From: Aquimarina macrocephali JAMB N27
GTDB lineage: Bacteria > Bacteroidota > Bacteroidia > Flavobacteriales > Flavobacteriaceae
DNA length: 64,000 bases
Assembly: GCF_000520995.1 (NCBI RefSeq)
Contig: NZ_JACA01000014.1
Location: forward strand, 1 to 64,000
Direction of reading: 5' to 3'
Shown here in pieces: positions 7,184-15,407 of the stretch. A model generated the notes under the pieces. The model saw only the letters and a program-made list of their open reading frames with translations. It made no database searches and was not told the origin of the DNA. Each line of letters opens with the position of its first letter. Position 1 is the first letter of the stretch. The position numbers and the translations under genes are program-made.

Positions 7184-10097
7184 TAAAAGTATATTGACAT
7201 CTTTACAAGACCAATTAGAAGGTCAATTACAATTTGATACTCTGATTACTTCTTTATATGCTACAGATGCTTCGGTATATCGTAGAATTCCTTTGGCAGT
7301 AGCATTTCCAAAATCAATACAAGATGTGAAAAAAATAGTTGCTTTTGCATCTCAATATGGTATTGGTATTATTCCCAGAACAGCAGGAACATCACTTGCA
7401 GGACAATGTGTGGGAGATGGGATTGTGGTGGATGTTTCTAAATATTTTACCAAAATAATCGCAATAGATAAAATAAGAAAAACGGTAACCGTTCAACCAG
7501 GAGTAATACGGGATGATCTTAATCGTTTTTTGAAACCGTATGGACTATTTTTTGGTCCCAATACATCAACATCTAATCGTTGTATGATTGGAGGAATGGT
7601 AGGCAATAATAGTAGTGGTACTACATCTATTCAATATGGTGTTACAAGAGATAAAGTATTAGAATTACAAACGATATTGTCTGATGGTAGTGAAGTCATT
7701 TTTTCTGAACTATCATCAAATGATTTTGAAGAAAAACGAAATTTAGATACTCTTGAAGGAGAAATTTACAACCAGATTTATACCGAACTTTCTTCTGAAG
7801 AAATCCAACAACAAATTGCTACTCATTTTCCAAAACGAGAAATTCATCGTCGCAATACAGGTTATGCTATTGATGAACTGATTGATTCTGAGATTTTTTC
7901 TACCACAAATACACATTTTAATATGTGTAAACTTCTTGCTGGAAGTGAGGGTACATTGGCTTTTACTACACAAATTACATTACAGTTAGATGAACTTCCT
8001 CCAGAAGAAACATTAATGATTGCAGCGCATTTTAGAACTATTGATGATTGTATGAGAGCAGTAGTGCCTGTAATGCAACATTCGTTATTCACTTGCGAAA
8101 TGATGGATAAAACCATTTTGGATTGCACAAAAAATAATATCGAACAATTAAAGAATCGTTTTTTTATTGTTGATGATCCAGAAGCGATCCTCATGCTGGA
8201 GCTTAGAGCAGATGATGCTGATCATTTAGAACAGCAAAAAGATAACCTATTAAAAACTCTTGATGACTCAAAGCTAAGCTATGCCAATCCAATTTTACGT
8301 AGGGAAGAAATAGATAAGGCTTTAGAACTAAGAAAGGCAGGATTAGGATTATTAGGTAATATTGTTGGAGATAAAAAAGCAGTTGCTTGTATAGAAGATA
8401 CGGCGGTTGCTATTCCTGATTTAGCAGATTACATATCAGAATTTACAGATTTAATGAAGTCTTATGATCAAGAAGCTGTGTATTATGCACATGCAGGAGC
8501 AGGAGAAATTCATCTTCGGCCTATTCTGGACTTAAAAAAGAGTAATGATGTAGCCCTATTTAAAAAAATAACAGATGATGTAGCATCTTTGGTAAAGAAA
8601 TACCAAGGTTCTATGAGTGGCGAACATGGTGATGGTATTGTAAGGGCTGGATATATACCCTTTATGATTGGTGAGGACAACTATAAAATATTAGAACGTA
8701 TTAAAAATACTTTTGATCCTAATGCTATTTTTAACCCAGGTAAAATTATAGATGCCTATCCCATGGATCAAAAACTACGATATGAAATAGATCGAAAAGA
8801 ACCAGAGATAGATACCATTTTTGACTTTACCGACTCGATGGGGATTCTAAGAGCTGCAGAAAAATGTAATGGTAGCGGTGATTGCCGTAAATCTGTAGAA
8901 GCAGGAGGGACCATGTGCCCCAGTTATCGGGCTACAAAAAATGAAAAAGATACTACTAGAGGTAGAGCAAATACACTAAGAGAGTTTTTAACCAATAGTG
9001 AAAAGGTTAATAAATTTGATAATAGAGAATTAAAAGAAGTTTTTGACCTCTGTCTAAGTTGTAAAGGATGTGCTAGTGAATGTCCTTCTAATGTTGATGT
9101 AGCTGCGCTGAAAGCAGAATTCGAATATCAATATCAAAAAGAGAACGGAATATCGTTACGTACAAAGCTTTTTGCTTATAGTAATAGATTGAATGATATA
9201 GGGAGGATTGCTCCGGGTTTAACAAATTTTTTCTTTACCAATGCACTGACATCCGGGATTTTAAAATCCATTTTTGGTATTGCCAGAGAACGAAATTTAC
9301 CTTTGTTAAGCAAACAATCTTTAAGAAGTTGGTGCAGGAAAAATATAAAAAAAATACAACCTGAGAGACCTATAAAAACGGTATACTTTTTTATAGATGA
9401 ATTTACAAATCATCTGGATACTAAAATAGGAATAGATGCGATCGAACTACTCGCTAAATTAAATTATGAGGTAAAGATAGTTGACCATAAAGAAAGTGGA
9501 AGGACTTTTATATCAAAAGGATTGTTGAAACAAGCTAAAATTCTGGCAAATCTTAATATTGAAACGTTTAGTAATTATATTACTGAAGAAATTCCTTTGG
9601 TTGGATTAGAACCCTCTGCGATACTTACCTTTAGAGATGAATATTTACGATTAGCTGATGATAAAGAAAAAGCAACATCAGTTGCAGCACATACGTTCTT
9701 GATTGATGAATTCTTACATACAGAGATAGAAAACGGAAACATAACTGCTGATCTATTTACTGCCGATACCAAAACAATCAAAATACATGGGCACTGCCAC
9801 CAAAAAGCTTTATCTGGTATACACGATACATTTTCGATTCTAAATTTACCCAAAAACTTCAACGTTACTATCATTCCATCTGGATGTTGTGGTATGGCAG
9901 GATCTTTTGGATATGAAAAAGAACATTATGATATTAGTATGCAAATAGGAGAGCAAACCTTATTTCCGTCAGTTAGAAAAACACCTGAAAACACTATTGT
10001 CGTTGCTGTAGGTACTAGCTGCAGGCATCAAATAAAAGATGGGACAGAGCGAGAAGCGTTACATCCCATTAGTATTCTAAAAAATGCTTTAGTATAA
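7176..10097 (+). CDS. YdiJ-like FAD/Fe-S dehydrogenase, probable D-2-hydroxyglutarate dehydrogenase
   Basis: The 973-residue fusion has an N-terminal PCMH FAD-binding domain (TAGTSLAGQ, GGMVGNNSSGT), a C-terminal FAD-oxidase domain (SGEHGDGIVR, FNPGKI; to about residue 530), two Cys-rich iron-sulfur motifs (CNGSGDC...MCPSY near 564 and CLSCKGCASECP near 625), and a CCG domain (HGHCHQKA and SGCCGMAGSFGYE near 904). This is the layout of E. coli YdiJ and of P. putida PP_4493, assigned to D-2-hydroxyglutarate oxidation. D-lactate or glycolate are alternative substrates for the wider family. The DUF1338 enzyme next door supports 2-hydroxyglutarate. The last codons (REALHPISILKN) are partly duplicated at 21324-21361. 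Confidence 0.9.
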   Translation: MIDKSILTSLQDQLEGQLQFDTLITSLYATDASVYRRIPLAVAFPKSIQDVKKIVAFASQYGIGIIPRTAGTSLAGQCVGDGIVVDVSKYFTKIIAIDKIRKTVTVQPGVIRDDLNRFLKPYGLFFGPNTSTSNRCMIGGMVGNNSSGTTSIQYGVTRDKVLELQTILSDGSEVIFSELSSNDFEEKRNLDTLEGEIYNQIYTELSSEEIQQQIATHFPKREIHRRNTGYAIDELIDSEIFSTTNTHFNMCKLLAGSEGTLAFTTQITLQLDELPPEETLMIAAHFRTIDDCMRAVVPVMQHSLFTCEMMDKTILDCTKNNIEQLKNRFFIVDDPEAILMLELRADDADHLEQQKDNLLKTLDDSKLSYANPILRREEIDKALELRKAGLGLLGNIVGDKKAVACIEDTAVAIPDLADYISEFTDLMKSYDQEAVYYAHAGAGEIHLRPILDLKKSNDVALFKKITDDVASLVKKYQGSMSGEHGDGIVRAGYIPFMIGEDNYKILERIKNTFDPNAIFNPGKIIDAYPMDQKLRYEIDRKEPEIDTIFDFTDSMGILRAAEKCNGSGDCRKSVEAGGTMCPSYRATKNEKDTTRGRANTLREFLTNSEKVNKFDNRELKEVFDLCLSCKGCASECPSNVDVAALKAEFEYQYQKENGISLRTKLFAYSNRLNDIGRIAPGLTNFFFTNALTSGILKSIFGIARERNLPLLSKQSLRSWCRKNIKKIQPERPIKTVYFFIDEFTNHLDTKIGIDAIELLAKLNYEVKIVDHKESGRTFISKGLLKQAKILANLNIETFSNYITEEIPLVGLEPSAILTFRDEYLRLADDKEKATSVAAHTFLIDEFLHTEIENGNITADLFTADTKTIKIHGHCHQKALSGIHDTFSILNLPKNFNVTIIPSGCCGMAGSFGYEKEHYDISMQIGEQTLFPSVRKTPENTIVVAVGTSCRHQIKDGTEREALHPISILKNALV
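10050..10084 (+). repeat. ydiJ 3'-end segment, copy 1 of a dispersed direct repeat
   Basis: CGAGAAGCGTTACAT followed by CCCATTAGTATTCTAAAAAA, inside the last codons of the YdiJ-like gene, recurs in the same orientation at 21324-21361 with only a three-base insertion. It encodes REALH-PISILK. Confidence 0.85.
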
Positions 10098-10161
10098 ATA
10101 AGATTTTAAAATTGGAAGTTTCAAATAAATGTAGGATTCAAAATCTAACTGATATAAAACA

Positions 10162-10743
10162 TTATCCGTGTATAGTTTCGGAAGTGCCGTAGTTCTGAAT
10201 AATTTCTCCTTCAAATTTTAATAAATCATCCCATTGTTTATCTACATCAATACCTTTTCCGTATTTACGTGCAAAACCAATAAATGTCGTGTAATGACCA
10301 GCTTCACTAATCATTAAATCGTGATAGAATTTTGATAGCTCAGGATCTTTTATTTTTTTTGAAAGAAGCTTAAATCGTTCGCAACTTCTTGCTTCGATCA
10401 TTGCAGAAAATAATAATCGGTTAACCAGACTTTGCTTACGACTACCGCCTTTAATACCAAACTTAAACAATTCATTTACGTAACTATCCTTTCGTTCTCG
10501 ACCTAATTTATAACCCCGCTTTTTAATAATTTCATGAACCATTTCAAAATGCTGTAATTCTTCTTGTGCCAAAGCTAATAAATCAGTAACCAAATCGGTA
10601 TGTTCAGAATTTAACGTAATAATGGTAATGGCATTTGTGGCTGCTTTTTGTTCGCACCATGCGTGGTCTGTTAAGATTTCTTCGATATTTGTTTCGGCGA
10701 GAGCTGCCCAACGTGGATCTGTTGCCAGTTTTAAACCAAGCAT
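10162..10743 (-). CDS. miaE: tRNA-(ms2io6A)-hydroxylase MiaE family
   Basis: The complete 193-residue protein belongs to the MiaE family of diiron enzymes that hydroxylate the prenyl group of ms2i6A at tRNA position 37. Expected ferritin-like ligands are visible: Glu in NIEEILTDHAWCEQKA, the EELQHFEMVHEI ExxH motif, Glu in EARSCERF, and EAGHYTTF. The C-terminus is short. The start MLGLKLATDPRW is shared with the partial paralogue at 1-370. It faces the ydiJ 3' end. Substrate identity relies on family assignment. Confidence 0.9.
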   Translation of the reverse strand: MLGLKLATDPRWAALAETNIEEILTDHAWCEQKAATNAITIITLNSEHTDLVTDLLALAQEELQHFEMVHEIIKKRGYKLGRERKDSYVNELFKFGIKGGSRKQSLVNRLLFSAMIEARSCERFKLLSKKIKDPELSKFYHDLMISEAGHYTTFIGFARKYGKGIDVDKQWDDLLKFEGEIIQNYGTSETIHG

Positions 10744-10913
10744 ATTTTTTTATTTAAGAAGGATTAATTTGATGCCAAATATACACATTTCGCAATAGTT
10801 ATATATCAAATAAAAGATGGAATGCAACTATAAAAGCTACACTCCATCTGTATTTGAGAAAACATATTCTTTAATTTTTCAAAATTTCAGTTTAGTTTTC
10901 AAAATTATTAAAT

Positions 10914-12677
10914 CTACTTTTTTATTAGTTTTTTTATATAGGTTTTTCCATCAATAGTAAGTTTACAGAAATATAATCCAGCAGGCCATCTAGCTGCTTG
11001 TACTTGATGATTATCTTCTGTTATAGTAGTATTATAGAATTCTTTCCCGCTTTGATTGGCGACACGTATGGTTATATGTTTCAGTTTTTCAAAATCTTTT
11101 ATAGTTATTTTAAAATGATCTATAAAAGGATTTGGAGAAATATTAATATTTCGGGTTTCATTTAAGTATACTGTAGACACAAAGCTTTTTTGCAAACAAA
11201 TCTGATTGACCACATGTTGAATCTTATACTCACAAGTATGATCTACTGTCAAAGACAGGGAAGTATACATCGCGGCTCCTGTTCTGGTAAAAGAATTAAG
11301 TAAAGACCAGCTAATGTCTCCTGTACATTTTTTATAAATGTAAAATGTTTCTTCGTCATACTCATCTGCATGTGAGGTAATATTACTAATCACCAGGTTA
11401 TTTGATGTTGCAGATGCACTAAAATATGTATTAAAGGAAGGATCAGGTTTACAACATTCTTTAACCGTAAAACAGGTTGTTGAAGAACATCGGCCTGTAT
11501 TAGAAGGCCAATTAATAGTAACACAATATTCACCATCTCCCATAGGAGGAATTTGATAATCTCCTGAGTGTCCACTTATAGGAACACCGTTATATGTCCA
11601 TTCATATGAATATCGATATAACGTTGGTCCAATAGGGTCAGAGTCGAATCCAATTAATCGAGAAGGGAATTCATTACAATAATATATATCTGGTATAGAA
11701 ACTATAGGCCCTTCATCTTCTATAATGGTAAATGAATATGTAGTTTTACAACCATTTTCATCGGTTATAACTAAAAGATATGAACCGTAGTTGGAAGGAG
11801 TAAAACAAGGAGTAGTTGCCAATAAAGTACTCATAGGTAATGTCGGATGTGGACCCCACCACTCATATGTATATGTGCTACCAAATGGAGCTAGTGGAGC
11901 ACAGATTTCCTGAAAATCAGAATCACATATTTTGATTTTTTTTGGTATTTTTATGGTAATATCCTCACATTCCTTTTTTAATTCTACTTCATCTATATAA
12001 ACAGATTGACTGTGTATCATAAGGGCTGTTGCAGGATCTTTAATCTTAAACAAAATCCTATCATATCCCAAACCTGCTTCTGCTGCAGTAATGGAAAAAC
12101 TAGCACAATATTGACTCCAGAATGAATTGCCACTACCATCAAAAGTCATAGTTGGAGTAGTTAATATCCATTTCCCATCATCTGCACAATCATTGTCGTT
12201 AACTACATAAACTTCGATGATTTGATAAGGATCACTAATTGAAATTACTCCACTACTCGCACGTGCACCCCAGAAACATAAATTATAAGTTCCTTCGGTT
12301 AACGGGCCTGATAATGTACCTTTTAAACGTTCTCCTATCAATGTGTTTCCTGTGGATCCTCCATTTTGAGTTTGCCACAAATGTGCATAGCGATTATCTC
12401 CTGTCCTTTCTTCTAAACCGGCAGGCGTAGTATATATATTATTTGGTACTTGTATATTAGAGTTACTTGATAATCTATCTAATAGATCTACTCCGCTTCC
12501 ACCAGCTGTAAAAATCAATGGATCTGTACATTGATGATTCCATCCCGTAGCAAGGTTTATTTGCCCACGATTTGTAGGAACATTTCCATCTTCAAAATCA
12601 GGATTGAGAACTAGATTTTGACCTATGGATAAAATAGGGATGATATAAAAAATGAAAATCATTAGTGTTTTTTTCAT
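10914..12677 (-). CDS. T9SS-exported protein with jelly-roll-like and PKD/Ig-like domains
   Basis: The 587-residue protein has a signal peptide (cleavage after LSIGQ). The N-terminal 230 residues begin NLVLNPDFEDG and resemble a beta-sandwich binding module as in extracellular enzymes and adhesins. Two Cys-containing Ig/PKD-like repeats follow (roughly 240-320 and 325-410), then another beta-rich region. A type A type IX secretion sorting domain ends the protein (NISPNPF, then PAGLYFCKL and the KKLIKK tail). It should be secreted or attached to the cell surface. No catalytic domain was recognised, so an adhesin or binding role is possible. Confidence 0.88.
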   Translation of the reverse strand: MKKTLMIFIFYIIPILSIGQNLVLNPDFEDGNVPTNRGQINLATGWNHQCTDPLIFTAGGSGVDLLDRLSSNSNIQVPNNIYTTPAGLEERTGDNRYAHLWQTQNGGSTGNTLIGERLKGTLSGPLTEGTYNLCFWGARASSGVISISDPYQIIEVYVVNDNDCADDGKWILTTPTMTFDGSGNSFWSQYCASFSITAAEAGLGYDRILFKIKDPATALMIHSQSVYIDEVELKKECEDITIKIPKKIKICDSDFQEICAPLAPFGSTYTYEWWGPHPTLPMSTLLATTPCFTPSNYGSYLLVITDENGCKTTYSFTIIEDEGPIVSIPDIYYCNEFPSRLIGFDSDPIGPTLYRYSYEWTYNGVPISGHSGDYQIPPMGDGEYCVTINWPSNTGRCSSTTCFTVKECCKPDPSFNTYFSASATSNNLVISNITSHADEYDEETFYIYKKCTGDISWSLLNSFTRTGAAMYTSLSLTVDHTCEYKIQHVVNQICLQKSFVSTVYLNETRNINISPNPFIDHFKITIKDFEKLKHITIRVANQSGKEFYNTTITEDNHQVQAARWPAGLYFCKLTIDGKTYIKKLIKK

Positions 12678-12769
12678 GTTATATAGTTTTATAGTTTATT
12701 AAAATGATTTGATTTATAAAGTATGTGTTTGCTATAAATGATTGATATTTATTAAGAACAGAGGTAATA

Positions 12770-12815
12770 TGTATTGGAGAATAGTTTTTTAATTCAGAGT
12801 TTATTCTCCAATACA
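12770..12815. repeat. 14-bp perfect inverted repeat, hairpin
   Basis: TGTATTGGAGAATA (12770-12783) and TATTCTCCAATACA (12802-12815) form a perfect 14-bp stem with an 18-base loop, between the 3' end of the lipoprotein gene and the start of the T9SS gene on the same strand. There is no T-run on the minus-strand 3' side, so it is not a standard terminator. mRNA processing, attenuation or a protein site are possible. Confidence 0.75.
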
Positions 12816-12837
12816 TTTATCCTAAGGCTAAGGCTTA

Positions 12838-14127
12838 CTATTCAACTTTACATACTTGGTATTCTGCTTTCCAACTGGTAAAATTGACACAAGTTTCCCA
12901 CCCGTACCACTCAAAAGGAGTATTGTGAATATTAACAGTACTGGGAATCCATGCATACCAATCATTATAATATCTTCTTTTTGAATTGAACACATAACTG
13001 TTTATAGGGCTATTAAAATACCCCAAAGGTCTAGGTGATCTATTCCAATCTCGTTCATAAGTATTCCAATAAAATTTGTTTGTAGCAAGAGGTACCCATA
13101 CATATGCATGTAACGAAGGTTTGTATAAAGTAGATCCTATCTGATTAGGTTTAACTTTAGCTAAATCTTTGGAGTACCCGGATATAAGATCATAGGTAGG
13201 AAAGTTTTCTACATGATATCCAATAATTGCATATTCAGATTTGTTTCCCCAACCGTTTTCATACCGATAGCCATTTTTTATTTTTATGTTATGAGAATCA
13301 TATCTGATTATGGTTTTTCTTGCAGGCAACTCTATTAAATTTTCTTCTCCTAGTTGTATAACATTTTCATTTTTATCAAATACTGAAGCATGGTCTACTA
13401 AAAATAATGGGTTAGATGTTTTAAGAGAAGTTTCTTCTCCTAAGATGATCTCTTTTAATTTTCCGTTATTAGTAAAATACCAGGATACAATAAAATCTTC
13501 TATTTGCTCATTATTGGTACAATCTGTTTCGATGTTTGGAGATATTATGGGTTGTTTGTCGGGATCTATTTGATTCAGGTTAGGAATAAAAATAGCAGGT
13601 AAATATTTTTCTATTTCAGCTGTTTCTGGATATTCGGGATTTGAAGAAATAGGAGTATGGGTCATATCATTTGCGATACTTTGTAAGGATAGTCCATTGT
13701 TTTTTAAATTTTTATTTATTATTTCAAAGTATTGAGGTGCAACTTTTTCTAATTCTAATAAATATGCCGTTTCGGTTTTAGACTCTTTTGCCATCTGTAT
13801 AATGGTTTTATTAAAGTTATCATCCTTTATTAAATCTCGTGTGGCTAGAGCTATTTCATATAAATATTTATTTAATTTCTCTTCGTCTTTATCTTCTTGA
13901 TTTTGCATTAGTCTATTGATATCTTGATTGTTTTTTATAATCGGAATGTTATCAAGCGTATAATTACCAACTTTTTTGAAGTTTATTTTTTTTAGATCAT
14001 TGTTCGTGATCTCTTCTTTTTCACAACTATATATTATGCTAATGAAAACAATACATAAAATAGCAGATATGCATTTTAAAAATTGTTCTTTTAGTTTCCA
14101 TAAATTAATATTTTGATTTGATTTCAT
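12838..14127 (-). CDS. large lipoprotein of unknown function
   Basis: The 429-residue protein has a long N-terminal signal with a lipobox ending SIIYSC (Cys35) and an acidic tail (EKEEITNND), so it is predicted to be an outer-membrane lipoprotein. Residues of about 70-160 look helical (LYEIALATRDLIKDD, ETAYLLELEKVAPQYF). The C-terminal 150 residues are rich in Trp and Tyr (YAWVPLAT, FEWYGWETCVNFTSW), suggesting a beta-rich binding surface. I do not recognise the family with confidence. It is divergent from another lipoprotein gene across a symmetric intergenic region (14179-14287), which suggests co-regulation. Confidence 0.8.
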   Translation of the reverse strand: MKSNQNINLWKLKEQFLKCISAILCIVFISIIYSCEKEEITNNDLKKINFKKVGNYTLDNIPIIKNNQDINRLMQNQEDKDEEKLNKYLYEIALATRDLIKDDNFNKTIIQMAKESKTETAYLLELEKVAPQYFEIINKNLKNNGLSLQSIANDMTHTPISSNPEYPETAEIEKYLPAIFIPNLNQIDPDKQPIISPNIETDCTNNEQIEDFIVSWYFTNNGKLKEIILGEETSLKTSNPLFLVDHASVFDKNENVIQLGEENLIELPARKTIIRYDSHNIKIKNGYRYENGWGNKSEYAIIGYHVENFPTYDLISGYSKDLAKVKPNQIGSTLYKPSLHAYVWVPLATNKFYWNTYERDWNRSPRPLGYFNSPINSYVFNSKRRYYNDWYAWIPSTVNIHNTPFEWYGWETCVNFTSWKAEYQVCKVE

Positions 14128-14178
14128 GCTAAATGTTTTAAGAGTAAATATCCCCAGAACTTTTCTGAGTTTTTTAAT

Positions 14179-14287
14179 GATCGATCTTAGTAAAGTGTAG
14201 ATTCATGAAATTCATTACCCATAAAAGAAAATATTTTTTTTAATGGGTAATGAATTTTAGTTTTTCATACTTAGTTATAGATCGATC
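14179..14287. promoter_or_regulatory. symmetric divergent regulatory region with 15-bp inverted repeat
   Basis: AAATTCATTACCCAT (14208-14222) and ATGGGTAATGAATTT (14243-14257) are perfect inverted copies around a 20-base A/T centre. GATCGATC occurs at 14179-14186 and 14280-14287, 21-22 bases outside each arm, so both diverging genes have the same order: ATGGGTAATGAATTT, 21-22 bases, GATCGATC. A near-copy of the arm occurs at 19704-19719 before the subtilase gene. This looks like paired promoters or operators for one regulator. It is not a terminator, because no 3' end lies nearby. Confidence 0.65.
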
Positions 14288-14355
14288 TATTTTTAAAAAG
14301 GTGAATCCCGAAAAACCTATATAAAAAGAGTAGGGTACAATTAAAACCAAAAATC

Positions 14356-15270
14356 ATGAAAAATCATTTAGCAAGATTATTGCTCTTATTATTTTTAGCT
14401 ATTGCATTTGCTTGTTCCAAAGAGGAAGAAATAATCTCTATTCAAAAAGAAAACGCAGAGTATAAACACTCAGGAGTACACATGGCACCATGGACTTTAT
14501 CTATGGACTGGCAATTTAGTTTTGGAAGCTGTGCTACAGGTCCGGGTGTATGTTTTAAAGATGGAGATGGAGATATTGTTATTGGTTGGGGGTCTATTTT
14601 TAATAATGGAGGACAAATAAGTTCTGCAAACCAACTACATGAAGCATTTAAGGTGTTGATGAATGGCAATGAGAATAAAGATAATGGAGTAATAGCGTTT
14701 CGTATAGAGGGAGATAAACTACATCTGGTGTTTTCGAGAAGCTTAGAAGAGCCTGATTTTATACTAAAAGAAGATGTAATACTACGAAAAAAACTGGCTA
14801 GACATTTAGGAATGGAAGAAATTACCATTCCTGCTGGAGTATACAAAGTAGATAGAAGTAATTTTGAATATGGGGAAGTAAAAGTTCCTTTTAGAGGAAA
14901 AGAAATTACTTTGGATTATCATGAAGATTATGGTATCATAAAAACTAAAGATTATCCTGTAGGAAGAAAAGTAACTTTAGAATCGTTTTTTGAAGATTTA
15001 AATATTACTAAAAAGGATTTAAAGGAATATCAAATTGTTGAAGCCAAATTTACAGGAATAGCCTATACAGAACATTTGGTTAATGATGAATTGATTTATG
15101 TTTGGCATAGGTACAATAACGAACCAGTATCTGTATTTGAAGGAGTTTTGAATGATGGAAAGCCTATAAGTTCACAAAGAATTCATTGGTGTGGCAATGA
15201 GTTTGGAGGGTTTAGTTCATTTGATTTCTTTTGGGCATTTATTGATAATGGATGTTGGTGGTGTGACTAA
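14356..15270 (+). CDS. lipoprotein of unknown function with CWWCD C-terminus
   Basis: The 304-residue protein has a signal ending AIAFAC (Cys20) and an acidic tail (SKEEE). The mature region begins near HMAPWTLSMDWQF and has paired cysteines (SCATGPGVCF); the chain ends in GCWWCD, with a further Cys in HWCGNEFGG. No known domain was recognised. The cysteine pairs suggest disulfides in the periplasm or at the surface. It shares its upstream region with the divergent lipoprotein gene at 12838-14127 and is convergent with the CHAT gene, so it may belong to the same regulon. Confidence 0.8.
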   Translation: MKNHLARLLLLLFLAIAFACSKEEEIISIQKENAEYKHSGVHMAPWTLSMDWQFSFGSCATGPGVCFKDGDGDIVIGWGSIFNNGGQISSANQLHEAFKVLMNGNENKDNGVIAFRIEGDKLHLVFSRSLEEPDFILKEDVILRKKLARHLGMEEITIPAGVYKVDRSNFEYGEVKVPFRGKEITLDYHEDYGIIKTKDYPVGRKVTLESFFEDLNITKKDLKEYQIVEAKFTGIAYTEHLVNDELIYVWHRYNNEPVSVFEGVLNDGKPISSQRIHWCGNEFGGFSSFDFFWAFIDNGCWWCD

Positions 15271-15372
15271 TTATAATTTTGGAAGTATCAAAAATACATT
15301 TCCTTATTTAGATTAGTGGTTTTTATCATTCTGAGTCTGATAAAATAACATAAAAATGTAGTTTAAACGGAC

Positions 15373-15400
15373 TTAGAATGGTAATTGCTTACAATTCTAA
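15373..15400. terminator. hairpin between convergent genes
   Basis: TTAGAATGGTAA (15373-15384) and TTACAATTCTAA (15389-15400) pair with one mismatch around the loop TTGC, between the convergent lipoprotein and CHAT genes. No long T-run follows on either strand, so terminator function is only probable. Confidence 0.5.
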
Positions 15401-15407
15401 AAGCATA

